A stretch of DNA of 64,000 nt from Gliomastix tumulicola (taxonomy: Eukaryota; Ascomycota; Sordariomycetes; Hypocreales; Bionectriaceae), in contig BCHX01000001.1 in the NCBI GenBank assembly GCA_001599755.1, positions 3,286,001 to 3,350,000 on the forward strand, read 5' to 3'. This document shows, in pieces, positions 32,088 to 43,439 of the stretch. Under the pieces are notes generated by a model. It did not search any database. It saw only the letters and a program-made list of their open reading frames with translations, and was not told the DNA's origin. A program made the translations under genes and the position numbers. The number at the start of each line of letters is the position of its first letter. Position 1 is the stretch's first letter.

Positions 32088-34767
32088 ATGGCGCTTCGCG
32101 AGATCAAGGCGCCGGTCAACTATGAGACCCAAGAGCGTACGTTGCGACCCCGCCAATTGTCGAGGGATCAGGCGCTGACTCCGGGGATTGTACAGGCGCG
32201 CTACAGATGTTCCTGAAGGACTTCAAGACCACACCTGCGCAGACTCTCGCGACGCAGCTTGGGGACATCACGATCGGCGAGGATGACCTCAGCGACGACG
32301 AGTTCATGGACGGCGACGAGCAGGAGGCCGAGAGACGCCGACAGGAGCGCGAGCAGAGGCGGCAACCCCGGTACATCTACCAGGAGACGCTGCAGAAGCT
32401 GGCCAACAGAACCCAGGACACAATTGTCATCGACCTAGACGATCTGGCATCGGTATGCTGATCCGCGACTGAGGAAGATTCGACCTTGACAGGACAAACG
32501 TGGCTGACTGGTGTACAGTGGGAGCAAGATGACAGCGCCGACGGCGAGCGACTGGTGGACTCGATCGAGATGAACACAAAGCACTATGTCGAGATCATGT
32601 CGAGGGCGGTTGATGCCGTTATTCCTGAACCGGACTCGGACATTACGTTAGTTCATCCACCTACTCTTAAATTGACGAACGCTGACATGGGGAATCTCAA
32701 TCAACAACAGGTTCAAGGATGATGTGATTGACGTGCTCAATGCTCGTCGCCAGGAGATGAACCGCATGTGGCAGGAGGCTCAAGACCGCGATCCGTCCAC
32801 CGAGTTGAACCCGTTCCCGCCCGAACTCACTCGTCGATACACGCTCGTTTTCAAGCCTCGCTCCGGCACGACAGACAACCCTACCAAGGCATTGGCCGTA
32901 CGACATGTTCGCGGAGAGCATCTTGGCAGCTTGATCACCGTTCGAGCCATTGCTACGAGGGTTTCCGACGTGAAGCCCATTGTACAGGTCAACGCGTATT
33001 CTTGCGATCGATGCGGTAGCGAGGTCTTCCAGCCCGTCACCGACAAGCAATTTGCCCCAATGACTGCCTGCCCTTCAAAGGATTGTGAGGCAAATCAGGC
33101 CAAGGGACAACTTACCCCTACGACGAGAGGCTCGAAATTCTTGCCTTTCCAGGAGGTCAAGGTTCAAGAGTTGGCTGAGCAGGTACCCATCGGCCAGATC
33201 CCGCGAACACTGACCGTGTTCTGCTTCGGTAGCACGGTCCGCCAGATCAACCCCGGAGATGTTGTCGACATTGCAGGCATCTTCCTTCCCACGCCGTACA
33301 CCGGTTTCCAGGCCATGAAGGCCGGTCTCCTAACGGACACGTACCTCGAGGCTCACCACATCACCCAGCACAAGAAGGCGTACAGCGAGATGATTGTTGA
33401 CCCTGCCCTGGTGCGCCGGATTGACCAGTATCGACGGAGCGGACAGGTCTACGAAATGCTGGCTAGGTCCATTGCGCCCGAGATTTTCGGTCACCTGGAT
33501 GTCAAGAAAGCTCTATTGCTTCTACTCATTGGTGGTGTCAGCAAGGAAGTGGGCGACGGCATGAAGATTCGTGGCGACATCAATATGTGCATGATGGGCG
33601 ATCCTGGTGTGGCCAAGTCGCAGCTGCTCAAGTATATCTCCAAGGTGGCGCCTCGCGGAGTTTACACGTCTGGTCGGGGTAGCAGCGGTGTCGGTCTCAC
33701 GGCTGCGGTGATGCGCGATCCCGTGACTGACGAGATGGTCCTCGAGGGTGGTGCTCTCGTGTTGGCTGATAATGGTATCTGCTGCATCGACGAGTTCGAC
33801 AAGATGGATGAGAACGACCGAACGGCGATCCACGAAGTCATGGAGCAGCAGACCATTTCCATCTCCAAGGCCGGCATTTCTACGTCTCTCAATGCCAGAA
33901 CCTCCATCCTTGCCGCCGCCAACCCCATCTACGGACGGTACAACCCTCGCATTTCCCCTGTTGAGAACATCAACCTCCCTGCAGCTCTTCTCTCTCGTTT
34001 CGATATCCTCTTCCTCCTCCTTGATACCCCGACGCGCGAGTCAGATGAGCAGCTTGCCAAGCATGTTGCGTTTGTCCACATGAACAGCCGCCACCCCGAT
34101 GCCGTCGTCTTCACCCCCCACGAAGTGCGATCATACGTCGCCCAGGCCCGCACCTACAGGCCTGTGGTGCCCGAATCCGTGTCGGAATACATGATCAAGA
34201 CGTACGTCCGCATGAGAGACCAGCAGCAGCGGGCAGAGAAGAAGGGCAAGCAGTTCACCCACACGACGCCCCGTACGCTCCTCGGTGTCGTTCGTCTCTC
34301 CCAGGCGCTCGCTCGACTCCGATTCAGCAATGAAGTCACCCAGGATGATGTCGACGAGGCCCTCCGGCTGGTCGAGGCCAGCAAGGAGAGCTTGAACCAG
34401 GATGCAGGCACTGGCCGTCGCGGCCTCAATGCCAGCAGCAGGATCTACAACCTTGTCAAGGCACTGGCAGACTCTGGGGCCTGCCGTCCTGACGATTTCG
34501 GTGACGAGGATGAGGAGCTTGGTGTGGAGCTCAGCGTCCGCAAGGTAAAGGAGCGTGTGATTGCGAAGGGCTTCACGGAAGATCAGTGGCTGGCCGCGTT
34601 GGAAGAGTATACAACCCTTGATGTGAGTTTTCCCTTGCAACATCGCTCCTCGAGTACTTTGGAAACTAACAAGCATTCAATAGGTCTGGCAAACCGCCGG
34701 AGGTGGCACGAGGCTGGTGTTTGTCACGGCTGATAACGACGACCGTGAAGGCAGCATGGAGGAGTAA
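32088..34767 (+). CDS. mcm7: MCM7 (Cdc47), replicative helicase subunit
   Basis: Exons: 32088-32136, 32196-32452, 32519-32646, 32711-34622, 34684-34767, 809 residues. Mcm7 is one of six subunits of the Mcm2-7 ring that is loaded at origins and becomes the CMG helicase. Evidence: an MCM7-type N-terminus (MALREIKAPVNYETQ), a zinc-binding site CDRC...CPSKDC, the MCM box with Walker A GDPGVAKSQ near 441, Walker B CIDEFDKM, and the arginine finger in LSRFD. Long stretches such as INMCMMGDPG and SGRGSSGVGLTAAVMRD are diagnostic of MCM7 rather than other MCMs. The C-terminal winged-helix end is completed in exon 5 (VWQTAGGGTRLVFV). All four introns are 58-66 nt. It faces pex1 head to head and mS29 tail to tail. 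Together with sld3 it puts two CMG-assembly genes in one window. Confidence 0.96.
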
Positions 34768-35129
34768 TGGGAAGCTCGGACCAATGTCCTCGAGCAGTGG
34801 TTTCGTCATCTTATGTACTTGAAGTTTTGGGAAAAGGCGTTGCAGGCTATGTTAAGAACGAGAGTACGACGGGTGAGACGAGATGAGAGGTGATGATGAT
34901 ATACATGTTTCGAATTCAAACATTACACCCAGTTACTACTGCCCCATGTCGGTGACTACCATCCAAGCTCTGTGTCATGTGCAAGATCAAATTCTGAAGT
35001 GACTGCTGAGACAATATGTATTCTCTACTTTTGAGATGGTGTTACATGGGTTGCCGTGCTATATAAGTTCAAGAACAGGTAATAAATAGATAGATAGTAC
35101 AAGTAATATTTCATCTTACACGCACGTCT
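34768..35129. other. Convergent 3' gap, mcm7 / mS29
   Basis: A 362-base AT-richer stretch between two stop codons. It contains a short GATA-type run near 35090 and no gene. Confidence 0.55.
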
Positions 35130-36630
35130 TCACAACCTCATGGTCATCAAAGACGCCCGCTCCATCTCGCCGATGTTGCCGTGCCCGCTCAGAGCCCACT
35201 TCTCCTTGATGGTCTGCATGTTGACGATGCCCCGGAACATGCCGCTGGCGCCCCAGTACTGCAGCAGCGTCCTGGTCTCGGCCTCGTCGATGCCCTCGAG
35301 GCGGAGGACCTCGCACGTCTTGAGCGCGTCGTACACCCTGTCGTCGTACTTCTTCTCGTACGGGTTGGGGCCCGGGATGACGTCCTTCTTGGCCTGGACG
35401 GCCTCGAGCTGGTCGAGGACGAGCTCCTGCGACGGGTGGCGCAGGGTGTTGCTCTCCGAGGTGGCGGCGATGACGGCGCCGCCGTTGGGCAGAGGGGTGG
35501 CGCCGGAGAGGGCCTGGACGAAGGTGCGGAGGAGCGTCAGGTCGTGCGCGTGCACGGGGTTGAAGGACGGGTCGCGGTAGGCGCTCAGCTTGTTCATGTG
35601 CGCGAGGCCGTCAATGGCGAAGAGCAGCGGCGGCCGTCCGGGGAGGGTGAGCTCGGTCCAGAGGGCGCTGAAGGTCGGCCAGGCGAACTCGGACTCCCTG
35701 CAGCTGAGGATGAGGTCGGAGAGGGTCGAGCCGGGCTTGAGGCTGCTGTTGAGGCGGGACCAGTCCTTCTCAAGCTTCAGGGCGTCCAGGGTCTTCCTGT
35801 TGGCGGTGTGGATGCTTTGTAGGAGCTTCAGGGTGTAGACGGGCTGGGAGAACTGGATGGGTTCGATGTCGGGGATGGGGGAGTACTCGGTGTTTCCGTT
35901 GGTGAGATCGTTGGCTATAGATGGTTAACATTGGTTTCAAAGACCAACATCAACGGGGGGGATTTCGCATTGGGAAAGTCCTACCTTCAGGAAGGTTGAT
36001 CACCACCCAGTTGTTCAGCAGCCCGTAGCTGATGGCCTGCAGAATCGCCAGGCTCTTCCCGGACAGCCTGCTCCCCCTGAGCACAAGCCTCGCCGCCTCC
36101 TTCCGGTCCACCGACGCCTTGAGCTTGGCCATGAGCTCCACGGCCTCAGCCCTGAGCAGCACGTGCGGCTTGCGGAACAGATGCCACGACTGCGTCGGCT
36201 TGAAGGCCTCGAGCACGCGCAGCTGGTCGACGAGCGGGTCGGGCAGGGCGAACAGCCTCCCCGCGCTGGCGGCGTCGGCCATGGCGTCGGCCGTCAGGGT
36301 GTCGGCGCCCTGCACCTCGATGGCGCTGTTGTTGCTGAGCAGGATGCGCTTGCGGAAGGCCTTGCGCTCGCCCGGGTTGGGCTTCCTGACGGGGCCGGAG
36401 GACTGCGAGCTCTTCTTCTTGTAGTTCTTCTTCTGCTTCTGCGACGTGACGACGCCGCTGGTCTTCTTCTGGGGCTGGGCGGATAGCACGGCGGTCGTCG
36501 AGAAGGAGGCTACTGCTGCTGCTGCCGTCCTCGTCCTCGTCGTCGGGTAGATGCTGGCTTGGAAGCCACGCGAGACTGGCCCGGCGGCGGCCCGCGCCAG
36601 GGAGCGCAGAGGGTTCGTTGCCGAGGCCAT
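35130..36630 (-). CDS. rsm23: Mitochondrial small-subunit ribosomal protein mS29 (Rsm23/DAP3)
   Basis: Exons: 35985-36630 and 35130-35914, 476 residues. mS29 is a GTP-binding protein of the mitoribosomal small subunit, at the head near the intersubunit bridges, and is the relative of human DAP3. The N-terminus (MASATNPLRSLARAAAG... with many Arg/Ser/Ala and no acids) is a mitochondrial presequence, followed by a Lys-rich stretch. A P-loop is visible as GSRLSGKS. Other family segments are SWHLFRKPHVLLRAE, LNNWVVINLPEA across the intron, LLFAIDGLAHMN and the C-terminal YDALKTCEVLRLEGID. The single intron of 70 nt is phase 1. The start is divergent from rrs1 at 450 bases. Confidence 0.9.
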
Positions 36631-37080
36631 CGGGAGGTTTGTGGGGAGGTCAATGCAGCTGTTCTGAGTCCGATGCCGCTGCTGGTTGAGGCCGGAGAGT
36701 CGTGAGTCTCTCCCTGGCGATAGGGGAGCGTTGGTGAGGTTGTCGATGCTGGTCGTACTGAAGAATGTTTAGCTTGGTGCCAGGGTCTCTGATTGGAGGG
36801 ACGCGGACGAAAATGGTCCCACTTAAAAAATCGCATCTGCCAACGCTTATCGATAGTGGGTGGCAGCCTTCTTTTTCACTTCAAGAAAAAAGATTAATGA
36901 TCGAAAAGGTGACCAGATTCAACCAATCCCTTTCATACCGGCCATTGGCAACAAAGAAAGGCATCGACACCAAACGCTTTGTCGAGAGTATTCAGGACAC
37001 AAAATTAAGTGCCTTCACACATCGCCTTCGAGAGCCACACGCATCTATAATTTCAGTCTTGAACCCCGTCTTCCTACACA
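36631..37080. other. Divergent promoter region, mS29 / rrs1
   Basis: 450 bases shared by a mitoribosomal protein gene and a ribosome-assembly gene. It contains A-tracts near 36823 and 36888 and imperfect inverted repeats around 36817-36870. No motif can be assigned with confidence. Confidence 0.5.
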
Positions 37081-37677
37081 ATGCCGTCCGCCGACGAGAA
37101 GCCCAAGCTCGTCGTGGCCGTCGACAAGCCGACGCCCTACACCTTCGACCTCGGCCACCTCCTCGCCGAGGACCCCAACCCGCTGACCCTCGACCACGCC
37201 GACCTCGAGCAGTCCCTGGCCGCGGTCGCCCGCGACGGCGCCCAGGCCCTCGTCAACCAGCTCCTCTCCACCTGCCCCCTCAGCTCGACCTCGGACGGCG
37301 TCCTCCTCACCCTCCCGCCGCCGACGACGCGCCTGCCGCGCGAGAAGCCCGTCCCCGTGCCCAAGCCCCCGACCAAGTGGGAGCGCTTCGCCGCCAAGAA
37401 GGGCATCAAGCCCAAGACGCGCGAGCAGCGGCGCAACCTGGCGTACGACGACCAGAGCGGCGAGTGGAAGCGGAAGTGGGGTTATGGCGGCCTGAACAAG
37501 AAGGGGCAGGACGATCCCATCATCGAGGTGGACATGAAGGCCGAGAGGGAGCGCAAGGAGGGGACGTCCATCCGTGGTGACGGGAGGAGGCAGCGGAAGG
37601 AGAACTTGAGGCGGAATGAGAGGAAGATGCGGAAGAACGAGAGTCAAGCTGTGAGCAAGGGGCCACGGAAAGGCTGA
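37081..37677 (+). CDS. rrs1: Ribosome biogenesis protein Rrs1
   Basis: Single exon, 198 residues. Rrs1 works with Rpf2 to bring the 5S RNP (5S rRNA, uL18, uL5) into 90S/pre-60S particles in the nucleolus. Evidence: a short acidic N-terminal half with YTFDLGHLLAEDPNPL, then the conserved core LPREKPVPVPKPPTKWERFAAKKGI with KPKTREQR and YDDQSGEWKRKWGYGG, and a strongly basic C-terminus (RQRKENLRRNERKMRKNE) fitting nucleolar location and RNA binding. Length fits the family. Codon use is very GC3-rich, as expected of a highly expressed gene. The sequence before the ATG is a typical short fungal leader (CACA-ATG, A at -3). The 5' end is divergent from mS29. Confidence 0.93.
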   Translation: MPSADEKPKLVVAVDKPTPYTFDLGHLLAEDPNPLTLDHADLEQSLAAVARDGAQALVNQLLSTCPLSSTSDGVLLTLPPPTTRLPREKPVPVPKPPTKWERFAAKKGIKPKTREQRRNLAYDDQSGEWKRKWGYGGLNKKGQDDPIIEVDMKAERERKEGTSIRGDGRRQRKENLRRNERKMRKNESQAVSKGPRKG

Positions 37678-38409
37678 GGATCAATGGAATTGAGAGATGA
37701 CTGTTTCAACCTACCTAAGGCACACCCTGGGCTCTACCTGGACTTGGTTTATGTCACGATAAGGCGTTTAAGACTGTACGGGAGAGCACGTTTGTCTCTC
37801 CCAAAATACCTAGGAATGGAAAGAAATTCATGACAATAAGTTCCTACTAGAGTCCACGCACACGCTCCCTTCAGCTTGAGCCAGCGCATGTCGTGAATTC
37901 GCCATGGAGGCCGCATTAATATTAGTCATTCTTACACCTGTCACAATTTGGGAGTCTTCATATTGTAAAACCATCCATATTCTGCATACCTCATGGGAAC
38001 TCTATCTAAGATACCCAAGAACCCCAGGCACATCATACCTATGACATGTACTCGTATACACATTCCCCCGAAGCTGGGGTGCGAGAGAAACCCAACCCAA
38101 GGCCTCCCAATCTCTGTCGTAATCATCAGACACCGGTTAGGCTATAGAGAAAAGAAGAGTAAAAAGAAGAACAAATGGAACAAGAAGAGGGAAAAAGAAA
38201 AACCATTTCAGTATCAAAGGCCGGCTCAATAAACAGCACCAATATATCCATACTCCAATAAACACTGCCGTTCTCTTTTGGGTATCATCTCCGACGGGCA
38301 AATATGCTGAATCAAAGCTTGACCGTCTACTTTCGAGAGTCTGTACAGGGAAGATGAGTAGCCGCAGCCTCCTCAGCACTCGCCTGACAACGGTGGCCAT
38401 GCTATGCTT
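37678..38409. other. Convergent 3' gap, rrs1 / RhoGAP gene
   Basis: About 730 bases, AT-richer than its surroundings, between two stop codons. An A/G-rich run lies at 38143-38205. No gene or structured repeat is recognised. Confidence 0.5.
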
Positions 38410-41164
38410 CTACGTAGTGTCTTCATCCAGTCGAACGCTCGTTGGTGATCCTGGCTCTTTATCTGTGCGTCGCGTGCGGGCAAACATCGGAGACAGGGGC
38501 TTGATGGGTGACAGGGGACGGAGCTCCGTAGTCCGCGAAGGAGGCTCCCGGTCACTGTTGATCGTCAACGTGGTGGAGATTGTCCTGTCCCCAGAGCTGA
38601 CACTGTTCTTCGAGTCCGAGGTGTGGAATCGGCCGTTGTGATTCGTCGGTTCGACGAGCTTGTCGTTGGCGCTGTGATAGGAGCTGTCGGAGCCATTGGA
38701 CGCCGCCGGGGACGGCTGGCGTTTCTTATCACGCTCCTTGGCAGGCTTTGGCGGAGGCAGGGTGAGCTTTTCCTCTCGAGTGTTGTCCTGCGCTCGCGAT
38801 CCATGGGACGACTCTGCCACCTCCCGCTCCTGCGACTTCTCCAGCTTGAGGCGTGACGAGTTCTCTGAATCTGACCTCTCTTGGAGCTTCTTCCGCGGAA
38901 TCTTGTCGACACGCTTTGGGGTCTCTAGGCTCTCCTCAGTCTCCGGAGCCACCGACTGTGACTGAGAAGCCTGCACGAAACCACGTGGAGGGGGTTGATC
39001 GAACAGGATATACTCCTGCTCGATATAGGCAGCCTCGTTCTTGCAGCCTTTCCAGCAGTCTCTCCAGTCGCAGACGAGGAACTTGAAACAGAAGGAATCT
39101 ATTCTCATGCATGGCTGGAAGCAGATGCACAAATTCCGGAAGTCCATCTTGTTCTTATCCGAATGAGCCAGAAGAAGGCTGAGATGGCATGTGATGGCAA
39201 AGAGCAGATAGTACTGAAAGGGCGAAAGATTCGAGAGCTCGTCGATGAGGACTTGAGGGACCTTGTCCAGGCCTGAGCTTTCCCGGGCTACTCGATCCTG
39301 CGAGGACTTGGGGAAAAGTTCGTCGGGCAGCTCTCGAAGCCATGCTTTGAGCATGGATCCCACAACATTGATATCGTACAGGTCATCCACTTCGAATAGG
39401 TTGACGTCGTGCTCTATAAGGAATGCAAAGTCAGTTGTCAAAGCCATACATCCAAAAAGGGGTTGAAAAGCCATTTTCAGTCCTACCTTCATCGAACCTC
39501 CTCTGCCATCTCTTGACTTGCGGACCGCTCCCCGGCACACGATATAGTCCCTCAACCTCGCAGCCTTTGTAGTTCAAGTAGTCGATTGCTCGCCAGGGGA
39601 AAGCCGGCATCCAGAACTCCGTCTTGTCTCTTGAGTTTTCCAGCCGTTTGGATATGCGTGTCTTGCGCGTCTGTTCCACCAATGGCAGGTTGAGGACCTT
39701 GAGCTCGTAGTGTTCGTCATCAAATGCACCTGCCCGATCGTTGGCGCCGCCCGCTTTACTGCTACCCTTGCCGAAGAATCCTTTGCCGAACATCCCAGCT
39801 GCTTTTGTCGAGGAGCTCCGTAGCCCGCTCAGAAACGTCGATCCTCCATTCTCCCGAAGTGGCGGCGGTGTAGCTCTCCCTCGGGGGTCCTTGTCCCGAC
39901 TCCTCGACGCTGATCGGTTGCGCACCTGTGAATCCATCATGTCGCGGAAGGACCGCTCCTGACCAACGGGAGCCGTTCGCAGCGGAGCGTCCCCGTGGAC
40001 ATCGTAGTCGGTGTGAAGGGAAGGCATCGGGTCTGGTGCGCCTCTGTGCCTGCCTCCCTCTTTATCGCGGTTGGATTTGGTTCGGGTCAGCAGGCCAAAT
40101 CCCTTGGGTTTCGGTCGCCTGGGGGAGGTCGGGGAGGTGACGGTTTGTCGGTCAGGGCCAGATGAGATTGAAATGTCGGAGGTGCTTGTTTCCAGTCGGT
40201 GGTCAATGTGTGGGCGTGTAACGTCCGGTTGCCATTGATCTGCTGTGATTCAGAATGTCAGCGATCCGTGGAAGGTACATAAGCCGAGGCCGTCACACGA
40301 GACGGGCAGAAAAGGAAGGCCAGGTGCCGGTGCAAGCACTTTGGAGGGCGGGGTTATTTTTGGCTGGAGGATCTCTCCATCCCCTTTGTGTGCTGGATTT
40401 AGCAGTGACGACGGACGCCAGGCGGGAAGCCCGTTCCTATTGTATCGGCCTTGCGCGAACAAAAGCCTAAGTACTACTATACCTAACGGCAGGGCCATTG
40501 TGGTTTGCGGCGTGTACTTTGTTGTGCGTCATGGCGGAGGAAATCATGTCAAGCGCTTGCTTTGTGGCTTACCTCCGTGCCTCGCTGTGTCAGGGCCGTT
40601 GGTCCCTCTCGAGTCAAAGTGGTTCCACGAGCCTGACGCTGGCCGCTGACCGTGGGACGGAAACTGATTGATGGTTCGTGACGGTTTGGTGAAGTGCAGA
40701 AAAGTACCTTTGCCTTTCTTGTCGTTGGGAGGAACTCGCCTGCTGCTGCTGGGGCTCTCGGGTGGATGCTGATCCCAGGTGGGCGAGGTGGAAGCAGACG
40801 GGTCGGCCGAGGGCACACGGGCAGGATTGTACGAGGTCTGCGAGGGTCGTCGTTGGCCGAATTGCTCGAAGGAGGCGGCGTCTGCGTCGTCTAGCTGCGG
40901 ACTGCTCGCCTTGGCCGTCTGCGGTCGCTTGGTGGCAGCAGGTCGAGGACGGTGGGAAGGGGACAGCCCTGCAGAGGCAGGAGATCGGCTGGGGTCGAGA
41001 GGCCGAGGCGACGCGGGCGTGGCTGCAGATGGAGAAGCGAGTCCCGGCGGCTGGGCAATATTGATATTGGACCTGCTGCTGCTCTGCTGGTGCTTGGGGG
41101 CGCTGCTGGAGACTGGGCTGGACAGCGAGAGCGGCTCAGGCGCCGGTTTCTTGCGCCCTAACAT
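38410..41164 (-). CDS. RhoGAP-domain protein
   Basis: Exons: 40708-41164, 39487-40239, 38410-39413, about 737 residues. The protein has a disordered Ser/Pro-rich N-terminus from MLGRKKPAPEP, then a RhoGAP domain at roughly 355-560. The catalytic arginine finger is in GLYRVPGSG near 385, and LKAWLRELPDELFP and the DFRNLCICFQPCM helix are family hallmarks. It ends in a long charged, Ser-rich tail (KPAKERDKKRQPSP, RPLSPIKPLSP). By family it stimulates GTP hydrolysis by a Rho/Cdc42-type GTPase; the partner is unknown. The first intron is 468 nt, long for this locus, with acceptor cacagcag at 40240. An in-frame ATG at 40027 in exon 2 could start a short isoform that keeps the whole GAP domain. An ATG 20 codons upstream (41224) is also possible. 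Confidence 0.83.
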
Positions 41165-42394
41165 TATGGACTTGGGACGGAGTATTCCAGGATAGGACGG
41201 GGGGGGCCAGCACAGGCCCGGCACAGACGCAGCCGTTTCACGTCTGTCTGCCTGGGATAGGCTGTTAGGGGCACCATGCGACTAGGGTGCGGCCTGGCGA
41301 ACAATGCTGCAACGAATGGGAGAAAAAAGGACGGGCGCCTAGGTCAGGCACATCGCCCCGTAGTCCGTACCCCGTCCAGTAGCCTGCAAGGTCTGCAAGT
41401 CCTGCGAGGGTCGGCAGGCGTAGTTGGCAATACGAGTGGGATCCTCGCGAGGGCGCAGATCGACTGTGGCGTTGGGCGAAGCAGTAAAGTGCAGCAGCAG
41501 TGATGAATGGATTGAAATGGGCGGCGGATCAAAGGGTTTTAGGTCGCCGCCCCCAGGTGCTATATTCAATACTACGCCGCCGTATCGTGCTCTGACGGGG
41601 AGGGGGATTCAGGGAAAAAGGACATGGTATTTAAATCAGATCCAGCAGCAAGGCGACATGCACGTCGCCCAAAAGGGGTTGTGTTGGTTACAGGGACTCG
41701 CTCCCTCTGCAAGGGCGAGAATACTAGTGATACTTGGCCTGAGAGGGGGAATCGAGGGAAAATTATCACTGTGAGTACTTATGCACTCTTGTACTTGTCT
41801 TCCGTATCGCATCGCATGGGTGAAATGAGCTCAGACCACGCAGAGAGCGGCATCCGTGCTGAGAGAACGAAATAAAGATTGTCGGCATTTGCTCAGCTAT
41901 GACGCATCGTGAGGGCTCTTCAGTGGAGGACCTGCCTAACTCATGACGGGACAGTCTGGAACCGCCTCTGGACATGAAACGTGCTAACAGCCACCTAAGC
42001 CAGTGTCTCAACTGGACCTGTCAGCAGGCGATTGGGCTGATAGGTAATTTATCGCCGGTGCCCCTGAGACGTCTGTTGAAACTTGTAAAGGCAAGTTACT
42101 GTAAGCGAGCATGTATTAATATTTAATAAACAGACCGAACCCAGACTGCTGACTGATGCCCGCGCTCACTGCCAAGAGGTGTCAATGTCATCATTTCCGT
42201 CCGCTGCAGGGCTGAATATCTGCTCAAGGTCCCTTGGAGCGGGCACCTTGGCAGGAACCTCACGCATGTCCCACGTGACCTTGCCGAAAACCCTTCCCAC
42301 TCCACCCCAGTCCCAACCTCATCTGCACTTTTGAGGTTGACCATCACTTTACCTTCATCTCTCCCTCTACTTCTGCATCGCTGTACCACCAAAT
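41165..42394. other. Divergent intergenic region, RhoGAP gene / bet2
   Basis: 1.23 kb containing both promoters. A CACGTG E-box sits at 42272-42277, about 120 bases upstream of bet2. The small open frames have no recognisable features. Confidence 0.5.
42272..42277. promoter_or_regulatory. CACGTG E-box upstream of bet2
   Basis: A perfect palindromic hexamer about 120 bases before the bet2 ATG. A bHLH factor site is inferred from motif alone. Confidence 0.25.
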
Positions 42395-43439
42395 ATGGCC
42401 CAAGTCTCACGGCGGGGAGAGAGCGCGTTGGCGCCGGAGCTCGTCACAGATGCCCACGTCAAATACATCCAGAGCCTCGACTCGAAGAAGGATGAGCTGG
42501 ACTACTGGCTGACCGAGCACCTACGACTGAATGGCGTCTACTGGGGCCTGACAGCGCTCCATCTACTCGGACGTCCCGATGCGCTCCCACGCCAGGAGAC
42601 GATCGAGTTCGTACTCTCGTGCCAGCATGACAGCGGTGGTTTTGGAGCTGCTCCCGGCCACGATGCGCACATGCTCTCTACGGTCAGCGCCGTACAGATT
42701 CTCGCCATGGTCGACGCCTTTGACGTGCTTGAAGAGACCCCAGGTAGGGGAAAGTTGCAGGTTGGACAATGTATGCTCCAAACGTGACTTTCGGTCCGGA
42801 GCTTCATCTGATTCTCTCGCAGACATTGCCAATCTTCAGAACAACGAGACCGGGACCTTTGCAGGCGACGAGTGGGGCGAGGAAGACACCCGTTTCCTCT
42901 ATGGTGCTCTGAATGCCCTTTCACTTCTCGGCCTCTTGTCTCTCGTTGACGTCGACAAAGCTGTTGAGTACGTTATTGCCTGTACAAACTTTGACGGCGG
43001 CTACGGCCTCCGCCCCGGCGCGGAAACCCACTCAGGTCAGATTTTCACATGCGTTGGAGCACTTGCCATCGCCAACCGTCTTGATGCGATTGACAAGCCA
43101 AAGCTGGGCCGCTGGTTGAGCGAGAGGCAGGTGCCTGGCGGGGGGCTGAACGGCCGACCAGAGAAAGATGAAGACGTCTGCTACAGCTGGTGGGTATTGA
43201 GCAGCTTGGAGATCATCGGCTACACCCACTGGATTGATCGCGAGTCCTTGATTCGCTTCATATTGAACAGCCAAGACCCTGCTGAAGGTGGTATATCCGA
43301 CAGGCCAGGGGACAGAGTCGACGTTTGGCATACCTGCTTTGGTATTGCTGGCCTGAGCTTGCTGGACTATAAAGGCACACAGAAGGTTGACCCGGTTTAC
43401 TGTATGCCCGTGGATGTCATAAAGAGGGTTCTGGGATGA
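42395..43439 (+). CDS. bet2: Rab geranylgeranyltransferase (type II) beta subunit Bet2
   Basis: Exons: 42395-42770 and 42823-43439, 330 residues. With Bet4 and the escort protein it attaches two geranylgeranyl groups to Rab GTPases such as Ypt1 and Sec4. The protein shows the internal prenyltransferase alpha-barrel repeats: FVLSCQHDSGGFGAAPGHDAH, VGQYIANLQ-N (across the intron), CTNFDGGYGLRPGAETHSGQ, SERQVPGGGLNGRPEK and LNSQDPAEGGISDRPGD. Zinc ligands are visible as the Cys in DVCYSWW and the His in DVWHTCFG, with the Asp just before the Cys. YCMPVDVI near the end is a beta-subunit feature. Length matches the family. The splice at 42771 uses donor gtatgc and leaves a phase-1 join giving VGQYIAN. 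Confidence 0.95.
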
